Positions 1 to 7,850 of a DNA stretch of 64,000 nucleotides are shown piece by piece. The notes below the pieces were generated by a model that saw only the letters and a list, made by a program, of their open reading frames with translations, did no database searches and was not told where the DNA came from. Source of the DNA: Anaerofilum sp. An201 (lineage in GTDB: Bacteria; Bacillota; Clostridia; Oscillospirales; Ruminococcaceae). The DNA is taken from positions 99,505 through 163,504 of the forward strand of contig NZ_NFJT01000005.1 of assembly GCF_002160015.1 (NCBI RefSeq). The letters run 5' to 3'. How positions within the stretch are numbered: position 1 is the stretch's first letter; every line of letters begins with the position of its first letter. Position numbers and translations under genes: made by a program.

Positions 1-250
1 CGATAGCCGCAATGTTCAGGCCATAGGCCACCTTGATGTGCAGCGAGATCACCAGCCGGCCGTCCTGGGTGGTGACGCGCACGCCCTTTTCGGGGCAGGC
101 GCCCAGCACCTTGCTCCGGATGCTCTCGGCGGCGCTGCTGGGGGCCATGGCGGCCACACCATAGCAGCTCTGGGCTGCGGCATTCACAAGGCAGGCAAAG
201 TAATCGTTGGTCATGCTGACGGTTCCGTAGGGATTGTGAAACTTAATCAA
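1..250 (-). CDS. Asp23/Gls24 family envelope stress protein, 3' end missing
   Basis: The reverse strand encodes the first 83 residues of a protein that runs off the left edge. It starts at a TTG (248-250) preceded by AAGGAG nine bases upstream. The visible part includes a segment ending in VAYGLNIAAI. The pattern of alternating short strands followed by V-x-YG is typical of the Asp23/Gls24 (YloU-like) family, small proteins linked to envelope stress and often found near fatty-acid kinase or cell-envelope genes. The gene lies 36 bases after the substrate-binding lipoprotein and is probably the last visible member of the ymdB operon. The family call rests only on the N-terminal two thirds. Confidence 0.6.
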   Translation of the reverse strand, partial: MIKFHNPYGTVSMTNDYFACLVNAAAQSCYGVAAMAPSSAAESIRSKVLGACPEKGVRVTTQDGRLVISLHIKVAYGLNIAAI

Positions 251-286
251 ATCGATCCTCTCCTTACAGTTTGATACCGCGGCCGG

Positions 287-1840
287 TCAGGCCGGCGGGG
301 CGCTGGACGCTGCGGCCTCGCCGGTGACGGGCGGCCGCAGTGAATAAAAGACGTTGCTGATGCTGGGAGTGACACAGGTGATCTGTTTGGAGGTGACCAG
401 CGTGCCGTTTCGCCAGCACAGGGGGATCCAGGGCAGCAAACCCGCAAAGGTTTCCTCGAAGGCGCCCGCATTGTCTGTGCTCTGGCACAGCGCAGCGTAG
501 GCGGCGGCGAGGGATTCGTCCTGCGCGATGCCTCCGCTGACCTGCCCGCCCTCCAAAAAGGGGCTCAGATCCATATTATTATACAACTTTACCTCGCCGA
601 TGTACAGGTCGAAATCACCGCTGTTTACTTTTTGGACATATTCGCCCGCAAAATCGGCGGTTTCCTCCACCGTCACGGCAAACCCGGCCTCGGCCAGCTG
701 GTCGGCCAGCTGGGTGGCGGCGCTGCGCTTGAGCGGGCTGCCCGCATACACCAGCAGCCGCAGCGACAGCCGCGCGCCGTTTGCGTCCCGCCAGATGCCG
801 TCGGAGGCGCTGAGGGTGTATCCCGCCTGCTCCATCAGCGCCCTTGCGCCGGCCAGGTCCCCTTCGATCGACAGGGTCTGGTTCTCCACCGCGCAGGGGT
901 ACAGCGGGTTCAGCGCGCCGCGCGCCGGGGTGGCCCCGCCCACGAAAGCGCGCTGGCAGAGGGTCTGGCGGTCGATGGCGGCGCTGATGGCCTGGCGCAC
1001 CGCCGGCATCTGCAGCGCGCCGGTGCGCTGGGAGTTCACCCCTAAAAATACCAGATGGTTCATGGGGAATGTGGTCGAACGGCTGGTGACGGCCGAACCT
1101 CCCACCGTTTCCTCCCGGGTGTAGGAGTAGAGGTCGATGCTGCCCACCGACAGGCTGCTGACCAGATCGTCGTGCCCGCTGACGTCCACCAGCCGGATGG
1201 TGGTGGGAGCGCCCTGCTCCCAGAACAGCGAGGAGGCGTTCTTCACCAGCGTGTCGGCGCCGCCGTATGTATAGCGCCCCGAGGCGGTGGGCTGGGCCGC
1301 GCCGGTCTCGGCGGCCTTCATGATGGGCAGGGTGCACATCCAGCTGAACAGGCTGTCGGGGCGGGAGAGGGTGACGGTGACCGTTCCGTCGCCGGCCTGC
1401 ACGTCGGTGACATGGGCAAGGCCGCCGCCGTACATCTCGCTGGCGCGGGCGGCGTTGATGCTGGCCGCCACGTCGGCCGCGGTGAGGGGGGTGCCGTCGG
1501 CAAAGACGGCGTCCTGCCGCAGATGGATGACGGCGGTGGCGCCCTCCACCGTGATCTCGCTGGCCAGGTGCATCTCCAGCTGCATCAGCGGGGTGATCTC
1601 CACCAGCTTTTCAAAGACAAGACCGCTGTTCTGCAGCACCTGGTTGTCGTTGGCGATGTAGGAGTTGAACCCCAGCGCCTTGTTGTGCCCCACCGACAGG
1701 GTGTCCACCGCGGCGGCGCTGGTGGGGGCGGGGGACGGCGGGGGCGTGGGCGCGGCGCTCTGGGACGGCGCGGAGGACGGCGCGGCACAGCCGGCCAGCA
1801 GCGCGGCGCACAGCACCGCGCACAGGATCGTTTTTTTCAA
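287..1840 (-). CDS. Family 5 extracellular solute-binding lipoprotein (peptide/nickel type)
   Basis: A 517-residue protein with a TTG start (1838-1840) and AAGGAGG eight bases upstream. It opens with a lipoprotein signal (MKKTIL...LLAGC, lipidated Cys18) and a Pro/Ala/Ser-rich linker. The body resembles SBP_bac_5 proteins (OppA/DppA type): an early DTLSVGHNKALGFNS segment, an ALRQ-like AVRQAISAAIDR helix near the middle, and a C-terminal lobe. Such proteins deliver oligopeptides or similar ligands to ABC permeases, but no permease or ATPase gene is nearby, so it is an orphan receptor here. It lies 13 bases after ymdB and is probably co-transcribed with it. The ligand cannot be told from sequence. 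Confidence 0.8.
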   Translation of the reverse strand: MKKTILCAVLCAALLAGCAAPSSAPSQSAAPTPPPSPAPTSAAAVDTLSVGHNKALGFNSYIANDNQVLQNSGLVFEKLVEITPLMQLEMHLASEITVEGATAVIHLRQDAVFADGTPLTAADVAASINAARASEMYGGGLAHVTDVQAGDGTVTVTLSRPDSLFSWMCTLPIMKAAETGAAQPTASGRYTYGGADTLVKNASSLFWEQGAPTTIRLVDVSGHDDLVSSLSVGSIDLYSYTREETVGGSAVTSRSTTFPMNHLVFLGVNSQRTGALQMPAVRQAISAAIDRQTLCQRAFVGGATPARGALNPLYPCAVENQTLSIEGDLAGARALMEQAGYTLSASDGIWRDANGARLSLRLLVYAGSPLKRSAATQLADQLAEAGFAVTVEETADFAGEYVQKVNSGDFDLYIGEVKLYNNMDLSPFLEGGQVSGGIAQDESLAAAYAALCQSTDNAGAFEETFAGLLPWIPLCWRNGTLVTSKQITCVTPSISNVFYSLRPPVTGEAAASSAPPA

Positions 1841-1853
1841 GGGCGTTCCCTCC

Positions 1854-2618
1854 TTACGGGAGCAGGATCTGGCGCACGGCGGTGCAGCGGCCGTCGGCGT
1901 CGTTCAGGGTGAAGAGCACGGCGTTGAGGCCGCAGGCTCCCTCCGCCACCGAAAAGCGCACCGGCGTGTGGCAGCGCTGTTTCTCGATGGCCTGCGCGGG
2001 CACCACGCCGATCACGCTCTGGAGCGGGCCGCACATGCCCACGTCGGTGATGTAGCCGGTGCCGCCCGGCAGCACCTGCCCGTCGGCGGTGGGGACGTGG
2101 GTGTGGGTGCCGAAGACCGCCGAGGCCCGGCCGTCCACATAGCAGGCGAAGGCGCGCTTTTCGGCGGTGGATTCGGCGTGCAGGTCCACCACGCAGAACC
2201 GGCAGCTGCTGTCGTACAGCTCGTCGAACCGGACAAAGGGGTTGTCCAGCGGCTCCATGAAGGCCACGCCCGACAGGTTGATCACCTGCATCCGCGCGCG
2301 GCCCAGGTCCACCACGCAGCTGCCCATGCGGGCGCTGGTGTAGGGGAAGTTGGCCGGGCACAGAAGCATCTCGGTCTCCTCAAAGGTATCGGGCCTGGTG
2401 CGGAAAAAGCAGTGGTTGCCGGTGGTGACCACATCGGCGCCGGCGTCGAACAGGGCGGCGGCCCCGCTGCGGGTGATGCCCCGGCCGCAGACGTCGGAAT
2501 TTTCGCCGTTGACGATGCAGACGTCCGCCTTATATTCCCGGCGCAGCGCCGGCAGGCGGCTGCACACTTCGTCCAGGCCGCTCAAGCCCACCACATCGCC
2601 CACGCACAATACATTCAT
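1854..2618 (-). CDS. ymdB: YmdB family metallophosphoesterase
   Basis: A 254-residue cytoplasmic protein. The ATG at 2616-2618 has AGGAGG upstream; a longer in-frame extension lacks a ribosome binding site. Family landmarks are visible in order: CVGDVVG at the N-terminus, VNGENSD, TTGNHCFF, VDLHAESTAEK and GTHTHVPTADG. These supply the two-metal ligands of the YmdB/TIGR00282 family, which hydrolyses 2',3'-cyclic nucleotides and in Bacillus affects RNA turnover and multicellular behaviour. In many Firmicutes the gene sits next to rny, but not here. It is the first gene of a leftward unit with the peptide-binding lipoprotein and the Asp23 protein. Confidence 0.88.
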   Translation of the reverse strand: MNVLCVGDVVGLSGLDEVCSRLPALRREYKADVCIVNGENSDVCGRGITRSGAAALFDAGADVVTTGNHCFFRTRPDTFEETEMLLCPANFPYTSARMGSCVVDLGRARMQVINLSGVAFMEPLDNPFVRFDELYDSSCRFCVVDLHAESTAEKRAFACYVDGRASAVFGTHTHVPTADGQVLPGGTGYITDVGMCGPLQSVIGVVPAQAIEKQRCHTPVRFSVAEGACGLNAVLFTLNDADGRCTAVRQILLP

Positions 2619-2664
2619 GCTGGTTTCCTCCTGTTTTCTGCCCGGCGGCAGATAATCATGGTTT

Positions 2665-2693
2665 AGTATACCACATTTTTCAGAAAAACGGAA
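2665..2693 (-). promoter_or_regulatory. Promoter of the ymdB operon
   Basis: Reading leftward, TTCCGT (2688-2693) and TATACT (2665-2670) are separated by 17 bases. The site lies about 47 bases upstream of the ymdB start. Confidence 0.5.
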
Positions 2694-2777
2694 CCATCCG
2701 CGCAGCCGTTGCATATACTGGCATGGCAGCCCCGGTGTTTGCCGGGAATGCCGAACAATGCAAAAGGAGATGGACAA

Positions 2778-3554
2778 ATGGCACAGATCACATTGCCTCC
2801 CTACGGAGGCGTTGTCTTGATGAACGGCTCGTCCGGCGTGGACGTGGGCATGGTGCAGACCACCCTGACCGCGCTGGGCTACCCGGCCACGGTGGACGGC
2901 AACTACGGCAGCGGCACCACCCGCGCGGTGCGCGCCTTCCAGACCAACCGCGGCCTGACGGTGGACGGGTCGGTGGGCAAAGTCACCTGGGATTCTCTGA
3001 TGCAGGGGTATGCGGCGCGCTTCCCGGCGCTGCCGGTGGCTTATCCGGGCCTGGTGATCCGGCAGGGCGCGCGCGGCGGATGCGTGCAGTACGTACAGAG
3101 CGAGAACAACCTGCTGCGCGCGGTGTACACCGCGCAGACCCAGCTCTCGGTGGACGGCAACTACGGCAGCGGCAGCGCCGGCGCGATGAGGCTGTTCCAG
3201 CGGCAGTTCGGGCTGTCGATAGACGGCCAGGTGGGGCGCAACACCTGGGAACAGCTGGTGCGCGCCCGTCTGGCGCAGGCAGACGGGCAGCCGCTCCCGG
3301 TGCGCCCGGCCAATCCCGGCCTGCTGCAGAAGGGCTCCAGCGGCGATGCGGTGCGCTGCGCGCAGAGCTACCTGGCCGAGGTGAAAAAAGCCGGCGGATA
3401 CGCCTGGCCCGCCCCCGCGGTGGACGGCCAGTTCGGCAACATCACCCAGCAGGCCGTGATCGGGTACCAGGAGTCGGTGGGATTGGACCCGGACGGCCTC
3501 ATCGGTTCCGCCACCTGGGCTTTCCTGGTTCGCTCCTTCAACGCCACCCTGTAA
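2778..3554 (+). CDS. Triple peptidoglycan-binding-domain protein
   Basis: A 258-residue protein whose ATG (2778-2780) follows AAAAGGAGATGGACAA. It is made almost entirely of three PG_binding_1-type repeats, at about residues 12-75, 90-155 and 175-255. Each carries the signature D-G-x-(Y/F)-G followed by A-(V/M) and a later DG-x-(V/I)-G-x-x-(T/A)-W. I see no signal peptide, membrane segment or catalytic domain. Known members use this fold to hold peptidoglycan, usually attached to an amidase or peptidase. A stand-alone, apparently unexported triple repeat could be exported by a non-classical route or act as a spore or cortex-associated protein; that is inference. Confidence 0.75.
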   Translation: MAQITLPPYGGVVLMNGSSGVDVGMVQTTLTALGYPATVDGNYGSGTTRAVRAFQTNRGLTVDGSVGKVTWDSLMQGYAARFPALPVAYPGLVIRQGARGGCVQYVQSENNLLRAVYTAQTQLSVDGNYGSGSAGAMRLFQRQFGLSIDGQVGRNTWEQLVRARLAQADGQPLPVRPANPGLLQKGSSGDAVRCAQSYLAEVKKAGGYAWPAPAVDGQFGNITQQAVIGYQESVGLDPDGLIGSATWAFLVRSFNATL

Positions 3555-3616
3555 AATCGCACGAAATCCCTGCTTTCCTGTTCAAAAAAGCCGCCTGATT
3601 CACGATTTTCCGCAAA

Positions 3617-3658
3617 CTTTGGCCGGGGCCTTGCATTGGTCCCGGCCAAAGCTATACA
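3617..3658 (+). promoter_or_regulatory. lrgAB promoter embedded in a long inverted repeat
   Basis: TTGCAT (3631-3636) and TATACA (3653-3658) are 16 bases apart. A 14-base-pair inverted repeat (3617-3630 with 3638-3651, one G-T mismatch) surrounds the -35 element and fills the spacer. No T-run follows the repeat, so it looks more like an operator than a terminator, but it could also be a weak terminator for the preceding gene. Confidence 0.4.
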
Positions 3659-3717
3659 ATGGGATACGGTTTTTTATCCCCGCAACCCGGGGTGTTTTGC
3701 GGAAAGAAGGCGGTTTC

Positions 3718-4080
3718 ATGAAAATCCTCACACAGCTTGCGCTGATCTTTGGGCTGTGCCTGGCCGGCGAGGCGATCGCGGCGGTGCTGCCCATCCCCTT
3801 CCCCGGCAGCGTGCTGGCGATGCTGCTGCTGTTGGGGCTGCTTTTGTGCGGCGCGCTGAAGGAGCGGCAGGTGAACGACGCGGGCGGCTGGCTTTTGGAC
3901 AACATGGCGTTCTTTTTCCTGCCTCCCAGCGTGGCGCTGCTGGAGCAGTACCAGCTGCTGGCTGGAAAGCTGTGGCAGTTCCTTGCGGTGTGCGTGCTGA
4001 GCACGCTGGCCACCTTTTTCGCCGCCTTCGCCGCGGTGAGCCTGACCATGAAGCTGATGCAGAGGAGGGCGGGAAAATGA
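3718..4080 (+). CDS. lrgA: CidA/LrgA family membrane protein
   Basis: A 120-residue, very hydrophobic protein starting at ATG 3718-3720 after GAAAGAAGG. About four membrane segments are visible, with the family motif PIPFPGSVLAMLLLL near residues 24-38 and NMAFFFLPPSVALLEQ near residues 64-79. LrgA/CidA proteins are holin-like or small-metabolite channels that act with LrgB in murein hydrolase control, programmed lysis and pyruvate or acetate handling. The stop overlaps the lrgB start as ATGA, so the two are translationally coupled. I see no LytTR regulator pair nearby. Confidence 0.85.
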   Translation: MKILTQLALIFGLCLAGEAIAAVLPIPFPGSVLAMLLLLGLLLCGALKERQVNDAGGWLLDNMAFFFLPPSVALLEQYQLLAGKLWQFLAVCVLSTLATFFAAFAAVSLTMKLMQRRAGK

Positions 4081-4757
4081 TCGACGCCGTGCTGCAAAGC
4101 CCGCTGTTCGGCATCGTTCTGAGCGTGGGCGCCTACCGGCTGGGCCACAAGATCCAGCACAAGACCCGCCTGGCGGTGCTGAACCCGCTTTTGCTGGCCA
4201 TCGCCTTTGTGATCGCGGTGCTGGCCGCCTTCGACATCCCGCTGGAGGTGTACGACCAGGGCGGCGGCATGATCTCCGCATTCCTGGCTCCCGCCACCTG
4301 CGTGCTGGGGCTGTCGGTGTACCGCCAGTTCCGCACACTGCGCAAACACCTGCTGCCGGTGGCGGTGGGGTGCGCGGTGGGCAGCGCGGTGTCGGTGGGC
4401 AGCGTGTTCGGGCTGTGCCGCCTGTTCGGGCTGGACGAGGCGATGACCGCTTCGCTTTTGCCCAAATCGGTCACCACACCCATCGCGCTGGGCATCTCCG
4501 GTCAGCTGGGTGGACACATCCCGGTGACGGTGGCGGCGGTGATGCTCACCGGCATCCTGGGCGCCGTGCTGTGCCCCGTGCTGCTGCGACTGGCGCCGAA
4601 GGCGCATCCGGTGGCGGCGGGGGTGTCGATCGGCGCGTGCAGCCATGCGCTGGGCACCACCCGCGCCTTGCAGCTGGGCGAGGTGCAGGGCGCGATGAGC
4701 GGCATCGCCATCGGTGTGTGCGGGCTGTTCACCGTGCTGCTGGCGGTGCTGTTCTGA
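4077..4757 (+). CDS. lrgB: LrgB/CidB family membrane protein
   Basis: A 226-residue integral membrane protein with its ATG inside the lrgA stop overlap. It shows the conserved LrgB core LLPKSVTTPIALGIS around residues 125-140, then G-G-x-x-(P/A)-V-T-V and a C-terminal SIGACSHALGTTRAL segment. LrgB works with LrgA in the antiholin/holin-like system or as a metabolite exporter. Length and topology are normal for the family. No sequence feature identifies the substrate. Confidence 0.88.
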   Translation: MIDAVLQSPLFGIVLSVGAYRLGHKIQHKTRLAVLNPLLLAIAFVIAVLAAFDIPLEVYDQGGGMISAFLAPATCVLGLSVYRQFRTLRKHLLPVAVGCAVGSAVSVGSVFGLCRLFGLDEAMTASLLPKSVTTPIALGISGQLGGHIPVTVAAVMLTGILGAVLCPVLLRLAPKAHPVAAGVSIGACSHALGTTRALQLGEVQGAMSGIAIGVCGLFTVLLAVLF

Positions 4758-4791
4758 TCTTTCAACAAGTTGCGCAAGGAAGGTGGAACAA

Positions 4792-6171
4792 ATGGTAATC
4801 GAAAACAATCTGGGCAAGGACAACGTGCGGCAGCTGGTGTGGCGCATCGCCATCCCCAGCATGCTTGCACAGTTTGTGAGCGTCCTGTACAGCATCGTCG
4901 ACCGCATGTACATCGGCAACATCCCCGAGGTGGGCGACCTCGCGCTGGCCGGCGTGGGCGTGTGCGGACCGGTGGTGACGATGGTGGGTTCGGCGGCGTT
5001 CCTGGTGGGCATCGGCGGTTCCCCGCTGATGAGCATCCGCATGGGCGAAGGGCGGATGGACGAGGCCAAACGCATCCTGGCCAACTGCTTTTTGATGATC
5101 TGTGCGCTGGCGGCGGTGCTGTTCGCGGTGGTGGTGCCGCTGCGGCGCCCGATGCTGATGCTGTTCGGCGCCAGCGAGGCCACCTACCCCTACGCCGACG
5201 CCTACTTCACCGCCTACATGTGCGGCACCCTGTTCGCCCTGATCGCCAACGGCATGAACCAGTTCATCATCTGCCAGGGCTATGCCAAGGTGGGCATGAA
5301 ATCGGTGATGCTGGGCGCGGCGCTGAACATCGTCCTCGACCCGGTGTTCATCTTCCTGTTCGACATGGGCGTGACCGGCGGCGCGGTGGCCACCGTGATC
5401 TCGCAGGCCGCCAGCGCGCTGTATGTGCTGCGGTTTCTGTTCAGCAGCCTGGTGCCGGTGCGCATCTCCTTCGGCGGATACAGCCTGAATATCATCGGGC
5501 GGGTGGCGGCGATGGGCCTGACCCCCTTCCTCATCATCGCGATGGACAACCTGATGATCATTGCGATGAACGCGCTGCTGCAGCGGTACGGCGGGCCGGA
5601 GCGCGGCGACATGCTGGTGACCTGCGCCACCATCGCCCAGAGCTTCATGCTGGTGGTGACCATGCCGCTGGGCGGCATCAGCGGCGGCACCCAGACCATC
5701 CTGAGCTACAACTACGGCGCGCGCCAGACCGGCCGTGTGCGCGCCGCCCAGAAATACATCACCGGCCTGTGTGTGGGCTACACCGTTCTGCTGTTCGCGG
5801 CGGCGCGGGTGTGCGGCGGGCTGTTCGTGCGGCTGTTCACCCAGGACCCCGCGGTGGCCCAGCAGGCGCTGTGGGCCATCCGGGTGTGCACGCTGGCCAT
5901 CATCCCGCTGGGCGTGCAGTACGAGCTGGTGGACGGCTTCACCGCGCTGGGGCAGGTGAAGCTGTCGCTGCCGCTGTCTTTCTGGCGCAAGGGCGTGTAT
6001 TTTGTTTCGCTGTTCCTGCTGCCGGCACTGTTTGGCGCCGAGGCGATCTTCTATGCCGAGCCCATCTCGGACGTCCTGGGCCCGGTGGTGACCTTCCTCG
6101 TGTGGCTGGTCGCCATGCCGCGCATCCTGCGCCGGCGCGAGCAGCAGGCGGAAAAACCCCTGCAGGAGTGA
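4792..6171 (+). CDS. MATE family efflux transporter (DinF/NorM-like)
   Basis: A 459-residue, twelve-helix membrane protein starting at ATG 4792-4794 after AAGGTGG. It has the MATE repeat organisation: an N-terminal half with LVWRIAIPSMLAQFVSVLYSIVDRMYIG and GGSPLMSIRMGEG, and a C-terminal half with PLGGISGGTQTILSYNYGA. These proteins export cationic drugs or metabolites in exchange for Na+ or H+. The gene lies 34 bases after lrgB and may be read through from it. A second, dissimilar MATE gene is at 38.8 kb. Confidence 0.88.
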   Translation: MVIENNLGKDNVRQLVWRIAIPSMLAQFVSVLYSIVDRMYIGNIPEVGDLALAGVGVCGPVVTMVGSAAFLVGIGGSPLMSIRMGEGRMDEAKRILANCFLMICALAAVLFAVVVPLRRPMLMLFGASEATYPYADAYFTAYMCGTLFALIANGMNQFIICQGYAKVGMKSVMLGAALNIVLDPVFIFLFDMGVTGGAVATVISQAASALYVLRFLFSSLVPVRISFGGYSLNIIGRVAAMGLTPFLIIAMDNLMIIAMNALLQRYGGPERGDMLVTCATIAQSFMLVVTMPLGGISGGTQTILSYNYGARQTGRVRAAQKYITGLCVGYTVLLFAAARVCGGLFVRLFTQDPAVAQQALWAIRVCTLAIIPLGVQYELVDGFTALGQVKLSLPLSFWRKGVYFVSLFLLPALFGAEAIFYAEPISDVLGPVVTFLVWLVAMPRILRRREQQAEKPLQE

Positions 6172-6236
6172 CCTTTTCTGCGGCGAACACGAGGCTTTTC
6201 AAAAGCACTTTTTTCCCGGGCAGATTTGTGCTGAGG

Positions 6237-6304
6237 GACAGATTCGACCTCATCCGCCCCGCAAGCGGGGCACCTTCCCCTGGCCAGGGGAAGGCGTTCG
6301 GCAT
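6237..6304 (+). repeat. Composite palindromic intergenic repeat, copy 1
   Basis: It begins GACAGATTCGACCTCATCCG and contains two hairpins, CCGCCCCGC/GCGGGG and CCTTCCCCTGG/CCAGGGGAAGG, ending GCGTTCGG. The same unit occurs near 10.4-10.6, 17.4-17.7 and 49.2 kb, always in this orientation. Confidence 0.75.
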
Positions 6305-6343
6305 CCGCAAACCTTCCGCAAAAACACGGTCTCAGCAAAGCAA

Positions 6344-6374
6344 AGAGCACCCCCGCGGGGGTGCTCTCCTTTTT
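6344..6374. terminator. Bidirectional terminator between MATE and DUF4358 genes
   Basis: A perfect stem AGAGCACCCCCG/CGGGGGTGCTCT (6344-6367) is followed by a T-rich run on the plus strand. It serves two convergent genes. Confidence 0.75.
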
Positions 6375-6855
6375 ATTCCTCCAGCTCCTCACAGATGGCG
6401 CTGTATACCTCCTCGCTGTCCTCGCACATCACCAGCACCACCTCGCCGCCCGGCTGGATCTCCAGCTTTGCGTCGCAGGCGATCTCGTACTGTTCGGGCA
6501 GATAATCGCGCTGGGCCGTCTTTTGCAGGTCCACCAGCGCGGCCAGCTTGTCGTAGACCTCCTCCTGGCTGTCCGGCGTGGGACGAATGATGGCGATGGC
6601 ATACGACTGCGTATTCTTGGCCGAGATGCTGATGGCATACTGCTGCATCATGTCTTCGTCCAGCTCGTACAGCTCCAGCAGGCCGTACATATCCTGCTTG
6701 GGGCTTGTGATGATCTGCACCGTGTCTTCGGGGTCGCGGGTTTCCCGGATGATGGATTCGTAATTCTTCTGCGCAGGCACGCTGGTTTCCGGCGCGCCGC
6801 TATCTCCGCACCCCGCCAGCAGCAGACAGGCGCAGATCAGAACAAACAGCTTCAT
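6373..6855 (-). CDS. DUF4358 domain lipoprotein
   Basis: A 160-residue protein starting at ATG 6853-6855 with GGAGAG upstream. It has a short lipoprotein signal with lipobox LLLAGC (Cys16). The rest fits DUF4358, a clostridial family of small surface lipoproteins of unknown function, with acidic stretches such as LYELDEDMMQQYAISISA and a C-terminal acidic tail. It stands alone between convergent and divergent neighbours. No function can be assigned. Confidence 0.7.
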   Translation of the reverse strand: MKLFVLICACLLLAGCGDSGAPETSVPAQKNYESIIRETRDPEDTVQIITSPKQDMYGLLELYELDEDMMQQYAISISAKNTQSYAIAIIRPTPDSQEEVYDKLAALVDLQKTAQRDYLPEQYEIACDAKLEIQPGGEVVLVMCEDSEEVYSAICEELEE

Positions 6856-6939
6856 TGGCTCTCCTCTATCAAAAGGCGCCCGTGAAGAGATCTCCACCAG
6901 CGCCAAAAAACAACGATAAAATGTATTCTTACATATATA

Positions 6940-6968
6940 AGTATACCGATTGCCGAGCCAAAAAGCAA
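6940..6968 (-). promoter_or_regulatory. Promoter of the DUF4358 lipoprotein gene
   Basis: Reading leftward, TTGCTT (6963-6968), 17 bases, TATACT (6940-6945). The leader to the start codon is about 80 bases and shows no evident structure. Confidence 0.55.
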
Positions 6969-7001
6969 TGACAGGAATATGACAGAATCGCCCGGGCGGC
7001 C

Positions 7002-7439
7002 TCACAGCTCCCACTGCGGCGCGCGCCGGTCCAGCAGGGTGGACAGGATGATCTGGGTGCTGGTCTGGCCAAGCTTCTGGAACCGGTTGATGAGGTGCTC
7101 CAGCTGATCCATGTCCTGGCAGCACACCTTCACGATAAAGCTGTGGCTGCCGGTGACGTGGTAGCACTGGCGCACCTGCGGCATCTGGCCGATCATGTCC
7201 AGAAACAGCGGCCGGTCGCTGGGATGCAGCGACAGGCTCACCAGCGCGTTCACCTGTGTTTTGCTGCTCTGCGGGCGCAGCACCACCGTGTAGCCGTCGA
7301 TGATGCCGTCCTGCTCCATCCGCCGGATACGCCCCGAGACCGCCGGGCTGGTGAGCGCCACCCGGTCGGCGATCTCCTTCACCGGCATGCGCGCATTCTC
7401 GGCCAAAAGCGAAAGGATCTGTTTGTCGATTGTGTCCAT
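7002..7439 (-). CDS. Lrp/AsnC family transcriptional regulator
   Basis: A 145-residue protein starting at ATG 7437-7439. The N-terminus is a winged HTH of the AsnC type (MDTIDKQILSLL, then IADRVALTSPAVSGRIRRMEQDGIIDGY). The C-terminal RAM/AsnC ligand-binding domain includes CYHVTGSHSFIVKV. Members are octameric amino-acid-sensing regulators. It is divergent from the glycine-riboswitch transcript of the Na+/alanine-glycine symporter, so a role in amino-acid metabolism is plausible. Its own promoter lies about 110 bases upstream. Confidence 0.9.
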   Translation of the reverse strand: MDTIDKQILSLLAENARMPVKEIADRVALTSPAVSGRIRRMEQDGIIDGYTVVLRPQSSKTQVNALVSLSLHPSDRPLFLDMIGQMPQVRQCYHVTGSHSFIVKVCCQDMDQLEHLINRFQKLGQTSTQIILSTLLDRRAPQWEL

Positions 7440-7551
7440 AAAGCCCCCCTGTGCGAACCGGCACATTTGGTAAATTTTAATATTTTTAAGCCGGAACGCC
7501 GTCCCAAATGCTTCTGCATAAAAAGCAAAAACAGATTCGGATCTCTGTTTT

Positions 7552-7580
7552 ATTATATAAAGCAATTGTGCAAAAGTAAA
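7552..7580 (-). promoter_or_regulatory. Promoter of the Lrp/AsnC gene
   Basis: Reading leftward, TTTACT (7575-7580), 17 bases, TATAAT (7552-7557), in a strongly AT-rich stretch. Confidence 0.5.
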
Positions 7581-7613
7581 GAAAAAAAGAAAAGAATTTT
7601 GCCGTCTTTTCAT

Positions 7614-7641
7614 TTGACTTTAAAACGGAAATGAGTATACT
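7614..7641 (+). promoter_or_regulatory. Promoter of a short candidate transcript
   Basis: TTGACT (7614-7619), 16 bases, TATACT (7636-7641). It precedes no long gene, only a strong ribosome binding site and a terminator. Confidence 0.55.
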
Positions 7642-7647
7642 TATGTA

Positions 7648-7760
7648 TGCGAAGGAGATACATGCCTTTGCAAAACACAACACGCTATCCTCATTCATTT
7701 ATCTATACTTTCCCACCCCTCTATGCAAAAGAGCCTGCCGCCAAGCAGGCTCTTTTGTTT
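7648..7760 (+). ncRNA. Candidate small RNA or attenuated leader
   Basis: About 110 bases lie between a good promoter and an intrinsic terminator. Within it, GAAGGAG is followed by ATG at 7662-7664, which opens a 42-codon frame (MPLQNTTRYPHSF..., stop at 7790). The terminator hairpin sits inside this frame, so most transcripts would end before the stop codon. It could be a small RNA, a leader peptide with attenuation, or a short protein. I know no homologue. Confidence 0.3.
7727..7760 (+). terminator. Intrinsic terminator of the short transcript
   Basis: The stem AAAAGAGCCTGC/GCAGGCTCTTTT (7727-7756) has a six-base loop and is followed by GTTTTA. Confidence 0.75.
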
Positions 7761-7786
7761 TATATCTGCCCCTTTGCAAAACACAG

Positions 7787-7816
7787 TTGACTTTCTTGGA
7801 AAAACATGGTATCGTA
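7787..7816 (+). promoter_or_regulatory. Promoter of the glycine riboswitch transcript
   Basis: TTGACT (7787-7792), 18 bases, TATCGT (7811-7816). Transcription would begin about 25-30 bases before the first aptamer. Confidence 0.5.
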
Positions 7817-7850
7817 TTGTGTACACGACCAAGCCATACATACGAAGCTG

